A DNA stretch of 64,000 bases from assembly GCF_029350975.1 (NCBI RefSeq), contig NZ_JARKMR010000009.1:1-64000 (forward strand), written 5' to 3'. Position numbers and translations under genes: made by a program. Below are positions 36,302 to 46,149 of the stretch, piece by piece. How positions within the stretch are numbered: the stretch's first letter is position 1; every line of letters starts with the position of its first letter. The notes beneath the pieces are model-generated. The model was given only the letters and a program-made list of their open reading frames with translations, was not told the DNA's origin and did no database searches. The stretch is from Maribacter zhoushanensis. GTDB taxonomy: Bacteria > Bacteroidota > Bacteroidia > Flavobacteriales > Flavobacteriaceae.

Positions 36302-38755
36302 ATGAAACTAATTCTACGCTACGTATTACTTTTTATTCCACTTTTAGGTTTGGCCCAATTAAAATCTCCTTCAGAGTTTTTAGGCTACGAACTAGGAACA
36401 CAATTTACAAGACATCATGAAGTTGTTGATTATTACCAATATTTAGCCGAAGCTGAACCTCAGCGTATGAGCCTTATGGAATATGGTAAAACCAATGAAC
36501 GCCGACCTTTGTTGTTGGCTACAATTTCTACTAAAGAAAACATGCAAAACCTTGATAAAATTAAGGAAGAGCATATGAAAGGAATCAATGGTGAAGGCTC
36601 TCCAGATAAAGCAATCGTTTGGTTAAGTTATAATGTACATGGCAATGAAAGCGTAAGTACAGAAGCTTCAATGCAAACCATTTACGACCTTTTTACCACA
36701 AAAAGCAGCTACCTAGAGAATATAGTAGTACTAATTGACCCATGTATTAACCCAGACGGTAGAGATCGCTATGTTAACTGGTACAACCAATTTAAAAATT
36801 CACCCAACCAAGTAGATCCAAATAGCAAGGAGCACCATGAGAATTGGTGGAGCGGTCGTAGTAACCACTACATGTTCGATCTTAATAGAGATTGGGCTTG
36901 GCTTACGCAAGTTGAAAGTCAACAGCGTTTAAAGCAGTTTAATAAATGGTTACCTCATGTTCACGTAGATTTTCATGAGCAAGGTGTTGACAACCCATAT
37001 TACTTTGCCCCTGCTGCAGAACCCTTTCATGAGGTAATTACAGATTTTCAAAGAGAGTTTCAAGAAACTATTGGTAAAAACCATGCTAAATATTTTGACG
37101 AAAATGGTTGGTTCTATTTTACCAAAGAGGTATTCGATCTATTATACCCTAGTTATGGTGACACCTACCCTACCTACAACGGTGGTATTGGTATGACTTA
37201 TGAGCAAGGTGGTAGTGGTCGTGCTGGCTTAGCAATTACAACTAGTATTGGTGACACCCTTACTTTAAAAGATAGAATAGCACATCACTTAACTACCGGT
37301 TTATCTACGGTAGAAGTGGCATCTAAAAACGTTTCTAAATTGAATGATGAGTTCAAGAAATTCTACCTTAACAAGAATTTCAAATACAAAAGTTATGTAT
37401 TAAATGGTAACCCTGATAAAATTGAAGCTCTTGCAGACTTATTAAGCAAGCATGAAATTGAATACCAAGCAGGATCAAATACAACAGTCAAAGGCTACAA
37501 CTATGCTACAGGTAAATCTGGTTCATTAAAAAGTACTGACAAAAGTTTAGTAATTTCTTCAAATCAGCCAAAAAGCACTTTGGTAAAGGTATTATTTGAG
37601 CCAATGGCAAAATTAAGTGATTCTGTCACCTATGATATTACCGCATGGTCCTTACCATATGCCTACGGATTAGATGCTATCGCCAGCGAAAGTAATCTAA
37701 GTGGTTCTTCTGATGTATTAAATACAACTGAATTAAAGAGTATTGATGCTGACAAATACGCTTATTTAGCAGATTGGAACAGTATGAAAGATGCTAGATT
37801 CTTGGCTGAATTATTACGTAATAAAGTACGAGTGCGTTACGCCCATAAGCCTTTTACCTTAGACGGGATTTCTCATGATCGTGGTACATTAATCATTACA
37901 AAAGGTGATAACAAGCACCTAAAAAACTTTAACGAGGTTCTTAAAACTGCATCTACCAACCACTCTAAAAATTTGATTTCCACTAATACAGGTTTTGTTG
38001 AAAGCGGTAAAGATTTTGGTTCCGGTTATGTTGATGTGATTCAAAACTTAAACATCGCCGTACTATCTGGAAAGCCTACCTCAACGCTTCGTTTTGGAGA
38101 AATCTGGAACTTTTTTGAACAACAACTAGACTACCCAATTTCCGTATTGGATGAGACTTATTTTGGTCGCGTTGACCTTGCAAAATATGACATTTTGATA
38201 TTACCTGACGGACGTGGCTATAACAGTTTCTTAAGTACATACAATAAAGAGAAAATTAAAGATTGGGTAAAACGTGGTGGTAAATTAATTGCCATGGGTG
38301 GTGCAATTGATGGTATTACAACCTCGGACGAAGATTTTGAACTCTCTGAAAAAGAAATGCCAAAAGACACTTCTAATACTATTGAATCTTTTGAAATTTC
38401 TGAAAGAGAACAGATTAAATCAGCAATTACAGGAGCTATTTTTAAAGCAACGGTTGATAATACAAACCCGTTGGCTTATGGATATGACGACACCTACTTC
38501 ACCCTTAAACTAGGTGCACGATCTTATAATTATTTAGAAAACGGTAGCGCTGTTTATTTAAGTGAAGGTGCCAACGAACCTGTATCTGGATTCGCAGGTA
38601 GCGAAGCAAAGAAAAAAATTGCCGAAACCTTAATCTTCGGAACAGAAGATATGGGTCGTGGTCAAGTGATATACATGGTAGACAACCCATTGTTTAGAGG
38701 TTTTTGGGAAAATGGAAAACTATTTTTCGCCAATGCCTTATTCATGGTAAAATAG
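36302..38755 (+). CDS. Secreted M14 family zinc carboxypeptidase
   Basis: This 817-residue exported protein has a signal peptide ending GLAQL (about residue 19). The M14 catalytic domain (about 35-330) has zinc ligands His113 and Glu116 in NVHGNE and the third ligand His in HVDFHEQG; MTYEQGG is the probable site of the catalytic Glu. The remaining C-terminal half contains a segment resembling a class-I glutamine-amidotransferase fold (about 575-690, LILPDGRGYNSF) without an obvious catalytic Cys. This architecture is common in marine Bacteroidota and is probably used for peptide degradation. Confidence 0.92.
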   Translation: MKLILRYVLLFIPLLGLAQLKSPSEFLGYELGTQFTRHHEVVDYYQYLAEAEPQRMSLMEYGKTNERRPLLLATISTKENMQNLDKIKEEHMKGINGEGSPDKAIVWLSYNVHGNESVSTEASMQTIYDLFTTKSSYLENIVVLIDPCINPDGRDRYVNWYNQFKNSPNQVDPNSKEHHENWWSGRSNHYMFDLNRDWAWLTQVESQQRLKQFNKWLPHVHVDFHEQGVDNPYYFAPAAEPFHEVITDFQREFQETIGKNHAKYFDENGWFYFTKEVFDLLYPSYGDTYPTYNGGIGMTYEQGGSGRAGLAITTSIGDTLTLKDRIAHHLTTGLSTVEVASKNVSKLNDEFKKFYLNKNFKYKSYVLNGNPDKIEALADLLSKHEIEYQAGSNTTVKGYNYATGKSGSLKSTDKSLVISSNQPKSTLVKVLFEPMAKLSDSVTYDITAWSLPYAYGLDAIASESNLSGSSDVLNTTELKSIDADKYAYLADWNSMKDARFLAELLRNKVRVRYAHKPFTLDGISHDRGTLIITKGDNKHLKNFNEVLKTASTNHSKNLISTNTGFVESGKDFGSGYVDVIQNLNIAVLSGKPTSTLRFGEIWNFFEQQLDYPISVLDETYFGRVDLAKYDILILPDGRGYNSFLSTYNKEKIKDWVKRGGKLIAMGGAIDGITTSDEDFELSEKEMPKDTSNTIESFEISEREQIKSAITGAIFKATVDNTNPLAYGYDDTYFTLKLGARSYNYLENGSAVYLSEGANEPVSGFAGSEAKKKIAETLIFGTEDMGRGQVIYMVDNPLFRGFWENGKLFFANALFMVK

Positions 38756-38763
38756 AAATTTGT

Positions 38764-38958
38764 ATGAAAGAATATAAAGTTGAAACCCTTATTTTTTACT
38801 CGAAATTTACATTTGACAAAAATCATTTAGCAAAATCATCGAATAAAGAAATTCAAGAAAAATTGAACGAATACGCTAAAAATGGCTGGCGTTTAGTATC
38901 CACCGATACTACTGAATTTGGATTGGCAATGTATATTTATTTATATTTTGAAAAGTAG
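38764..38958 (+). CDS. DUF4177 domain small protein
   Basis: This 64-residue protein starts at the ATG at 38764 (MKEYKVETLIF); the open frame extends 20 codons further upstream, overlapping the M14 gene, but that part has no family character. It has the DUF4177 core with LNEYAKNGWRLVST. DUF4177 members are small proteins of unknown function. It is 8 bp after the peptidase stop and is followed by a strong terminator, so it is probably the last gene of that transcript. Confidence 0.85.
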   Translation: MKEYKVETLIFYSKFTFDKNHLAKSSNKEIQEKLNEYAKNGWRLVSTDTTEFGLAMYIYLYFEK

Positions 38959-38985
38959 AAAACACAAATACAACATCTAGTTTAG

Positions 38986-39029
38986 ATATCCCTGAAACAG
39001 CTAAAATCGTTTCAGGGATATTTTATTTT
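38986..39029 (+). terminator. Intrinsic terminator after DUF4177 gene
   Basis: A perfect 13-bp stem (ATATCCCTGAAAC with GTTTCAGGGATAT, loop of 10 bases) is followed by TTTATTTT. It lies 27 bp past the DUF4177 stop. Confidence 0.9.
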
Positions 39030-39117
39030 ATGGCTACATGGCATCGTTCCCAACAAATTCGCATCTTTTGCGTTTAAAATAGAAGACACTAAACTGTTAG
39101 TGCAAAAACCACCACCA

Positions 39118-41484
39118 ATGCCAAACAACCAAGATCAAATAAATGCATTAATGCAAAAGTTAGAACTGCTTTTAAAAAAGCAGCAAGACTTTAATATTGA
39201 GGTAAATGAAATTCGCAGGGATATTCAAATTCTTAGAAATACTCAGGCAATAAAATTCAACGAAGAGCCTACCGAACAAACAACTAAACCTGAAGTGGGA
39301 AGTATTGAAAAAGAGGCTTCAATAACTGATAAAGCAGTAGAAATTGAAACACCTGCTCCTGTTCAAGCTCCAATAGAAATTGCTTCTATACAAGAAGAAC
39401 CTAAAAAGATTCCTGAAAAGAAAATAAAGCTTCCAAAAGGCAAATCTAACCTAGAGAAATTTATTGGAGAAAATCTTATTAATAAAATTGGAATACTAAT
39501 TACCGTAATCGGTGTTGGTATCGGTGCAAAATATTCTATAGAAAATAATTTAATTAGTCCGCTGACCAGAATTATATTAGGCTATTTGGTAGGCTTAGGG
39601 TTATTAGGATTTGGATTTAAATTAAAAGCTAAATACGAAAGTTACAGTGCTGTACTTGTTAGTGGGGCCTTAGCTATTTTGTATTTCTTGACATTTATCG
39701 CTTATGACCTTTATGGTTTATTTCCGCAAATGGCAGCCTTTGGCATTATGCTACTGTTCACCGTCTTTGGTGTAGTAGCCGCAATTAATTATAACAAACA
39801 GATTATTGCACATATAGGTCTTGTTGGGGCTTATGCCGTTCCATTTCTATTAAGTAATGATTCTGGTAATGTCACAGCCCTATTCAGCTATATTGCCTTA
39901 ATCAATATTGGACTATTAGTTATTTCGTTTAAAAAATACTGGAAAGCCCTCTACTATGTAGCCTTTGCTTTCACTTGGCTTATTTATGGTTCTTGGTATA
40001 TATTTTCAAGTTATAGTGAAGATTTCACTTTAGGCTTTGCTTTTTTAGCGATATTCTTTTCATTATTCTACGCTACATTCCTAGCTTTTAAATTAATAAA
40101 ATCAGAAAAATTTCAAGTTGGTGATATTCTTCTCATCATGCTTAATTCTTTCATTTTCTATGGTTTTGGCATTGCCTGGCTATACGATCACGAAGGCGGC
40201 GAATTTTATTTGGGCTTGTTTACCTTATTAAATGCAATAATCCATTTTGCCGTAACCGTGCTAATTTTCAAAAGAAAATTAGCAGATAGAAAGCTGTTCT
40301 TTTTAACTTCTGGCTTTGTACTCACTTTTATAACAATTGCGGTACCTGTGCAGTTAGACGGTAACTGGGTAACACTTATTTGGGCTCTTGAAGCTGCTCT
40401 TTTATTTTGGATAGGACGTACTAAAAAAGTAGGTTTCTATGAATACCTATCATATATTTTAGCAGCCTTGGCATTTTTAAGTCTTACATTAGATTGGGCT
40501 GAAACCTACTCTTGGCGAATTACTTCTTATAACTGGAGTTTAATTACAAACACTACCTTTTTAACTTCTATACTTTGTGCAGCTGCATTTGGCTTCATGA
40601 ATTGGATTCAAGTAAAAAACGACCTTGAAAAGAAGTCTGTGGTACAAAAGATTATGCTCATAGGTATACCCGCCTTGTTACTGAGTACTTTATACTTTGC
40701 GTTCTATCTTGAAATTGAACAGTATTGGAACAATGCATTTCAAGCATCAAAAATAGAAATATCAGATAATGATAGTTACTACCCTGAATTCAACTATAAT
40801 TTAAAAGACCTGAAATCAATTTGGATCTTATTATATTCAATCTTTTTTATAAGTATTTTAAGTTTAGCGAATATCCATAAAATTAAAAATAAAATATTGG
40901 GTATCGCAACTTTGATTGCCTCACTATTTATTACGTTGACATTCTTAACAGACGGACTATATACCTTAAGCGAATTACGAGAAAACTACCTAACACAAGA
41001 GCTTGCCGAATATTATAATATAGGTATATACAACATCTATATTCGGTATATCTCCTTTGTATTTTTTGCTTTATTATTGTTTGTTATTTACAAATTAGCT
41101 CAACAACAGTACTTTAAATTCAATTATAAAATTCCGTTTGAAATTCTGATGCATACCGTAATTATTTGGGTAGCAAGTAGTGAATTACTGAATTGGATGG
41201 ATTTATCTGGCTCTAACCAATCTTATAAACTAGGGCTCAGTATTCTCTGGGGTATTTACGCACTTTTATTGATTGCTCTAGGCATATGGAAAAAGAAAAA
41301 ACACCTACGCATTGGTGCTATTGCGCTTTTTTCCATCACATTGATCAAATTGTTTTTCTACGATATATCATCATTAAATACCATCTCAAAGACCATCGTA
41401 TTTGTTTCTCTAGGTGTTCTTTTATTGATTATTTCATTTCTTTACAACAAATACAAACACATTATTTCAGATGATTCAAAATAA
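39118..41484 (+). CDS. DUF2339 multi-span membrane protein
   Basis: This protein of about 788 residues begins with a coiled-coil (residues 3-45) and a Glu/Pro-rich linker, then the DUF2339 signature LEKFIGENLINKIGILITVIGVGIGAKYSIENNLISP followed by more than 20 hydrophobic segments. I choose the ATG at 39118 (MPNNQDQINAL); an in-frame GTG at 39100 would add six residues. DUF2339 has no assigned function. The next gene, DUF3999, overlaps its end by 14 bp; the pair recurs in many bacteria and probably forms one envelope complex, an inference from context. Confidence 0.88.
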   Translation: MPNNQDQINALMQKLELLLKKQQDFNIEVNEIRRDIQILRNTQAIKFNEEPTEQTTKPEVGSIEKEASITDKAVEIETPAPVQAPIEIASIQEEPKKIPEKKIKLPKGKSNLEKFIGENLINKIGILITVIGVGIGAKYSIENNLISPLTRIILGYLVGLGLLGFGFKLKAKYESYSAVLVSGALAILYFLTFIAYDLYGLFPQMAAFGIMLLFTVFGVVAAINYNKQIIAHIGLVGAYAVPFLLSNDSGNVTALFSYIALINIGLLVISFKKYWKALYYVAFAFTWLIYGSWYIFSSYSEDFTLGFAFLAIFFSLFYATFLAFKLIKSEKFQVGDILLIMLNSFIFYGFGIAWLYDHEGGEFYLGLFTLLNAIIHFAVTVLIFKRKLADRKLFFLTSGFVLTFITIAVPVQLDGNWVTLIWALEAALLFWIGRTKKVGFYEYLSYILAALAFLSLTLDWAETYSWRITSYNWSLITNTTFLTSILCAAAFGFMNWIQVKNDLEKKSVVQKIMLIGIPALLLSTLYFAFYLEIEQYWNNAFQASKIEISDNDSYYPEFNYNLKDLKSIWILLYSIFFISILSLANIHKIKNKILGIATLIASLFITLTFLTDGLYTLSELRENYLTQELAEYYNIGIYNIYIRYISFVFFALLLFVIYKLAQQQYFKFNYKIPFEILMHTVIIWVASSELLNWMDLSGSNQSYKLGLSILWGIYALLLIALGIWKKKKHLRIGAIALFSITLIKLFFYDISSLNTISKTIVFVSLGVLLLIISFLYNKYKHIISDDSK

Positions 41485-42697
41485 TAAACTACTGGTAATG
41501 CTTGCCTTTGTGATGACTTCTTTCTGTTTCGGGCAGATGGAACAGTACTCTAATAAAATAGAATTAAAGGGTATAGAGAATCAATGGCATGCCATAGATA
41601 TACCAAATGATGTATTTTCAGAAGTGAATACCAATATGAGTGACATTCGTATTTATGGGGTCACCGCTAACGATACTATTGAAGCACCTTACCTTCATAA
41701 GGTTTCTAAAGCAGAAAATTCTAATTCAGAGATATCTTTTAACCTACTGAACAGCGTTAATAACTCTAAAGGTTATTTCTACACCTATGAACTGCCGCAA
41801 AAAGAAACCATTAATGAGATACTATTAAATATACAAGACCTAAATTTTAATTGGGAAGTAACTCTTGAAGGAAGCCAATATCAGAAGCAATGGTTCACTA
41901 TTCTTAAAGACTATCGTATATTGTCAATTAATAATGACCAAACTAATTATTCGTTCACCACATTAAAGTTTCCCGATGCCAATTATAGATACTATAGAAT
42001 ACAGATTAAAAGCGCTGAAAAGCCGAATCTAACATCAGTAAACATTCTTAAAAAGGCAATAAAGGCTGCGGAATACCGTGATTATAAAATAGAGACTTTT
42101 AAAGTCACCCAAGAGGAAAAGAAAACTATAATAGATATTGATTTAAACAAGCGAGTTCCTTTAAACTTACTGGAACTAACCGTTGATGACAACATTGATT
42201 ATTACAGATCTGTCTCTATTCAATACTTAGCAGATAGTGTAAAGACCGAAAAAGGGTTCTATTATAATTATAGCCCCTTGGCTACTAGAACACTTTCATC
42301 TATGGAAGATAATAGTTTTCAATTACCAGGTACGTTAGCGAATAAAGTGCGAGTAATTGTGTTGAACAACGACAATCAGCCATTAAAAATATCAGGAGCA
42401 AAGCTTAAAGGGTATATACATACATTGACCACAAGGTTTATAGAACCAGCTACTTACTATTTAGTTTATGGTAAGTCTAATACTAATTTTCCTAATTACG
42501 ATATTTCAAAAACTACGGTTTCTTTACCTAAGAATATTACTAAACTAGACTTTGGTAACGTAATCAAAATACCTAAACCAGTACTTGAAACAACCAATCC
42601 TCTTTTTGAAAACAAATGGTGGTTGTGGGTAATCATTGGTGTTGTGATCGCCTTGCTTGGCTATTTCACTATTGGTATGATGAAGAAGGAGCTATAG
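41471..42697 (+). CDS. DUF3999 exported membrane-anchored protein
   Basis: This 408-residue protein has a signal peptide (about residues 1-22, ending FGQ), an extracytoplasmic beta-rich DUF3999 region of about 30-370 (FSEVNTNMSDIRIYGV, YYRIQIKSAEKP) and a C-terminal membrane span at about 382-402 with a short basic tail. It overlaps the DUF2339 gene by 14 bp, so their translation is likely coupled. The discoidin-like beta domain could bind a saccharide or a partner protein, but this is unproven. Confidence 0.88.
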   Translation: MIQNNKLLVMLAFVMTSFCFGQMEQYSNKIELKGIENQWHAIDIPNDVFSEVNTNMSDIRIYGVTANDTIEAPYLHKVSKAENSNSEISFNLLNSVNNSKGYFYTYELPQKETINEILLNIQDLNFNWEVTLEGSQYQKQWFTILKDYRILSINNDQTNYSFTTLKFPDANYRYYRIQIKSAEKPNLTSVNILKKAIKAAEYRDYKIETFKVTQEEKKTIIDIDLNKRVPLNLLELTVDDNIDYYRSVSIQYLADSVKTEKGFYYNYSPLATRTLSSMEDNSFQLPGTLANKVRVIVLNNDNQPLKISGAKLKGYIHTLTTRFIEPATYYLVYGKSNTNFPNYDISKTTVSLPKNITKLDFGNVIKIPKPVLETTNPLFENKWWLWVIIGVVIALLGYFTIGMMKKEL

Positions 42698-42783
42698 ATT
42701 ATTTAAAACAAACCTTTTTCTTATAAGCCCATAGCTAACTCAATATCAACAATATTTTTTGTATTACCACGAGCAACAGCAAA

Positions 42784-42812
42784 CTCTATTTAGGTTTTAA
42801 CACTAAATAGAG
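42784..42812 (+). terminator. Hairpin downstream of DUF3999
   Basis: CTCTATTTAG pairs with CTAAATAGAG (10 bp) around a 9-base loop, followed by CAATAAAATTT. It lies about 87 bp beyond the stop of the DUF3999 gene and is a weak terminator candidate. Confidence 0.55.
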
Positions 42813-42905
42813 CAATAAAATTTAGATTACTACTGACATTACTGATCTCTTCAGATAATTCTGAAAATTAGTGCGGATTTAAGCTATGCTACCTAGTAAG
42901 CTAAA

Positions 42906-44210
42906 CTATGAAACCGGTTCACCGTAAAGGTCAAAATCAGCTGCCTCTGTAATCTTTACATTGACAAACTCACCTTGTTTTACGTAATGCTTAGTTGCAT
43001 CAATTAAAACCTCGTTGTCTACATCTGGCGAATCAAACTCAGTTCTTCCTATAAAGTGATTTCCTTCTTTACGATCTATTATACAACGAAACGTCTCCCC
43101 TACTTTCTTTTGGTTCAATTCCCAAGATATTTGAGATTGTATTTCCATGATAATATTAGCACGCTCTTGTTTTACTTCTTCCGGAACATCGTCTACCAAA
43201 GTATAAGCATGGGTATTTTCTTCATGACTATAAGTAAAACAACCCAAACGCTCAAAACGCATAGAGGTTACCCAGTTTTTAAGAATCTCAAAATCTTCTT
43301 CAGTTTCACCAGGGTACCCAACAATTAATGTAGTCCTTATTGTCATTTCTGGAACAGCGGCCCTAAACTCCTTAAGTAATTTCGTTGTTTTGGCTTCTGT
43401 AGTACCACGACGCATACTTTTAAGAATACGGTCAGATATATGCTGTAACGGAATATCTAGATAGTTACAAACCTTTGGTTCTCTGTTCATCACATCTAAC
43501 ACATCCATTGGGAAACCTGCAGGAAATGCATAATGCAAACGTATCCATTCTATTCCTTCAACCTTTACCAAAGCTTCTAAAAGTTCAGCAAGATTTCTCT
43601 TCTTGTATAAATCTAGCCCATAATATGTAAGATCCTGGGCTATCAAAATCAGTTCTTTTACGCCTTTAGCCGCAAGTTTTTCTGCTTCCGTCACCAATTC
43701 TTCTATAGGTGTACTTTTGTGTTTACCTCTCATTAAAGGTATAGCACAGAACGAACAAGGTCTATCACAACCTTCTGCAATTTTTAAATAGGCGTAGTTC
43801 TTAGGTGTGGTCGTTAAACGTTCACCTATCAACTCATGCTTATAATCTGCTCCTAAAGCTTTTAATAAACCTGGCAACTCACTGGTACCAAAGTATTCAT
43901 CTACATTAGGAATCTCTTTTTGCAAGTCTGGCTTGTAACGTTCACTTAAGCAACCAGTAACAAAAACTTTATCTACGGCACCATCTTCTTTCTTTTGAAC
44001 ATATTCTAAAATGGTATTAACACTTTCTTCTTTTGCATTAGCGATAAAGCCACAGGTGTTAATTACAACTATATTTCCTTCTTCTTCATGCACAACTTCT
44101 TTGTCGTTAGCCTTTAATTGGCCCATGAGTACTTCAGAATCATATACATTCTTTGAACAACCTAGAGTTACTACGTTGATTTTGTTCTTCTTAAGGGTTT
44201 TTGTCCTCAT
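42906..44210 (-). CDS. rimO: Ribosomal protein S12 methylthiotransferase RimO
   Basis: This 434-residue radical-SAM enzyme methylthiolates an Asp of ribosomal protein S12. The N-terminal UPF0004 domain has three Cys for an auxiliary Fe-S cluster (VTLGCSKN, INTCGF, VTGCLSERY). The radical-SAM core has CDRPCSFC (CxxxCxxC), and the C-terminus has a TRAM domain. The RimO-type layout rather than MiaB is supported by the start sequence and the GCDRPCSFCAIPLMRG block. The gene is monocistronic, with a candidate promoter just upstream. Confidence 0.95.
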   Translation of the reverse strand: MRTKTLKKNKINVVTLGCSKNVYDSEVLMGQLKANDKEVVHEEEGNIVVINTCGFIANAKEESVNTILEYVQKKEDGAVDKVFVTGCLSERYKPDLQKEIPNVDEYFGTSELPGLLKALGADYKHELIGERLTTTPKNYAYLKIAEGCDRPCSFCAIPLMRGKHKSTPIEELVTEAEKLAAKGVKELILIAQDLTYYGLDLYKKRNLAELLEALVKVEGIEWIRLHYAFPAGFPMDVLDVMNREPKVCNYLDIPLQHISDRILKSMRRGTTEAKTTKLLKEFRAAVPEMTIRTTLIVGYPGETEEDFEILKNWVTSMRFERLGCFTYSHEENTHAYTLVDDVPEEVKQERANIIMEIQSQISWELNQKKVGETFRCIIDRKEGNHFIGRTEFDSPDVDNEVLIDATKHYVKQGEFVNVKITEAADFDLYGEPVS

Positions 44211-44226
44211 AATATAAATTGGGGTG

Positions 44227-44256
44227 CAAAAATACGATTTGGCTATTTAAAAACGT
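44227..44256 (-). promoter_or_regulatory. Candidate promoter for rimO
   Basis: On the minus strand TATTTTTG, a perfect TAnnTTTG -7 box, lies at 44227-44234, 16 bp before the rimO ATG. A T-rich GTTTT stretch sits about 19 bases further upstream where a -33 element is expected. Confidence 0.35.
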
Positions 44257-44327
44257 TAGATATGGACAAATTTACTTGTAATCTTTATTTGATTACAGTT
44301 TATGTATACCCAAATCTTAAATTAACC

Positions 44328-45452
44328 ATGAAATTCTCCCAATATTTCAGGCTATTTGCCCTATCGTTAATTGTAGCCTCATGCTCAAGTGATTCTGAAC
44401 CTACTTCAGAAACTGGCAAGAGTGGTACACCACCCGTAACAGCTACATTACCTACAGAAACATATTTTCCACCCATTTCAAGAGCTAATGAATGGGAAAC
44501 CATATCTATGGAAACATTAGGTTGGAACGAAGACGAAGTAAGCAACCTATATTTCTTCTTAGAAAATAATAACACCGATGCCTTTATTGTACTAAAAGAT
44601 GGCCGCATAGTTATTGAAAAATACTTTGGCGATTTTAAGTCAGATGATAATCATGCATGGAATTCTGCCGGAAAAAATTTAACGGCCATGTTAACCGGTA
44701 TTGCTCAAGAAGAAGGGTATTTTGATATTACAGACACTACCTCTACCTATTTAGGCGAGGGTTGGTCTAGCATGCCTTTAGAACAAGAATTGAACATCAC
44801 CATAAAAAATCAATTGACCATGACTACGGGTCTAGATTACAACATGGATGATATTTTCTGTACAGAGCCAGAATGCCTGTCTTATTTAAATGACCCTAGC
44901 ACTTTTTGGTATTACCATAATGCACCATACACATTACTTGATGATGTTATTGCTAATGCTACGGAAACCGATTTCAATTCCTATTTCTCAGAAAAAATAA
45001 AAGAACCAATAGGCATGCAAGGCTTATTTATTGAAATAGGCTATAATAATGTATTCTTTAGTTCCGCTAGAAGCATGGCACGTTTTGGTATTTTAAACTT
45101 AAACGAAGGTTATTGGGACGGACTCTCTATTCTTTCTGACCAGAGTTACTTTAACGCCATGACCAATACTTCTCAAAATTTAAACCTTTCTTACGGATAC
45201 CTGTATTGGTTAAATGGTAAGAGTAGTTTTAGATTACCTAGTTCTATTGAAGAATATTCAGGCAGTTTAATACCAAATGCACCTGATGACTTATATGCCG
45301 GCTTAGGGCTCAACGACCAAAAATTATATATGGTTCCAAGTTTAGATTTAGTGGTTGTTCGTATGGGCGGAGCCAGTAATGAAGAACTATTAGGTCCTTC
45401 TAGTTTTGATAATGAAATCTGGGGATTACTAAATGCTATTATGGAGCAATAG
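44328..45452 (+). CDS. Serine hydrolase lipoprotein (beta-lactamase class C/esterase family)
   Basis: I place the start at the ATG at 44328, giving 374 residues with a lipoprotein signal (VASCSSDSE); the frame extends 22 codons upstream without a better signal. The beta-lactamase-related domain has its SxxK motif in NSAGKNLTAML, with Ser as nucleophile, and a downstream YLYWLNGKSSF region. Such proteins act as esterases, peptidases or beta-lactam-related hydrolases, so resistance should not be assumed. The acidic residues after the lipid Cys suggest surface export. It diverges from rimO by 117 bp. Confidence 0.9.
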   Translation: MKFSQYFRLFALSLIVASCSSDSEPTSETGKSGTPPVTATLPTETYFPPISRANEWETISMETLGWNEDEVSNLYFFLENNNTDAFIVLKDGRIVIEKYFGDFKSDDNHAWNSAGKNLTAMLTGIAQEEGYFDITDTTSTYLGEGWSSMPLEQELNITIKNQLTMTTGLDYNMDDIFCTEPECLSYLNDPSTFWYYHNAPYTLLDDVIANATETDFNSYFSEKIKEPIGMQGLFIEIGYNNVFFSSARSMARFGILNLNEGYWDGLSILSDQSYFNAMTNTSQNLNLSYGYLYWLNGKSSFRLPSSIEEYSGSLIPNAPDDLYAGLGLNDQKLYMVPSLDLVVVRMGGASNEELLGPSSFDNEIWGLLNAIMEQ

Positions 45453-45536
45453 ATTTTTCCATTTTAAAATACCATCTGGCATGACCTATTTAATACATAG
45501 CGAATAAGTATCCTTACTTTTGTACAAAATTGCAAA

Positions 45537-46139
45537 ATGAATTTTAGAAGCATTGCCGAAGCAAGATATACGACTAAAAAATTTGACCCGACAAGAAGAG
45601 TTCCCGATTCGCAAATAGCGGATTTAAAACATATATTAAAACTAAGTCCGTCTTCTATTAACAGCCAACCTTGGTTGTTCACATTCGTTTCTAACAAACA
45701 GGTGAAAGATGAATTAGCTAATGCTTCATATTCAAATGCATCCAAGATTAAAGATGCCAGCCATTTGGTAGTATTTAGTGTAATGGATAATCTGGAAGAA
45801 TTTGAAAAGCGGGTCGAAGAAAATCTACTTGAAAACTCTATAAAATTTTACAAACAATTTGTAAAAACTCAACCCGAAGAGAAAACCATAAATTGGTTAT
45901 CTCAACAAGTCTATATCACTTTAGGGTTCTTCTTAGCTGCCTGCGCAAGCATGGAAATAGATTCCACACCTATGGAAGGTATTGAACCAAAAAAGTATAA
46001 AGAAATTTTAAATATTGAAGACCATAAAGTACTCTTTTCAGTTGCTTTGGGCTACAGACATTTAGAAGATGACACACAACCTAATTTAATAGGTAAATCT
46101 CGTTTGGCGGCAGATACCGTGATACAATCTATTGATTAA
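45537..46139 (+). CDS. Nitroreductase family NAD(P)H-dependent FMN oxidoreductase
   Basis: This 200-residue protein has the nitroreductase fold. The FMN-binding stretch near the N-terminus is ARYTTKKFDP, and SPSSINSQPWLFTFV lies at about 38-52. A conserved Gly/Arg region near the C-terminus precedes LIGKSRLAADTVI. Members reduce nitro compounds, quinones or flavins with NAD(P)H, and the substrate cannot be told. It is 84 bp after the serine hydrolase on the same strand and converges on the phosphoesterase gene with 10 bp between stops. Confidence 0.92.
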   Translation: MNFRSIAEARYTTKKFDPTRRVPDSQIADLKHILKLSPSSINSQPWLFTFVSNKQVKDELANASYSNASKIKDASHLVVFSVMDNLEEFEKRVEENLLENSIKFYKQFVKTQPEEKTINWLSQQVYITLGFFLAACASMEIDSTPMEGIEPKKYKEILNIEDHKVLFSVALGYRHLEDDTQPNLIGKSRLAADTVIQSID

Positions 46140-46149
46140 ACAATTTTTA

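Noticed and set aside
44328-45452. Antibiotic-resistance beta-lactamase
   Set aside because: The protein belongs to the broad serine hydrolase group related to class C enzymes; sequence motifs do not show beta-lactam hydrolysis, and most such lipoproteins are esterase-like.
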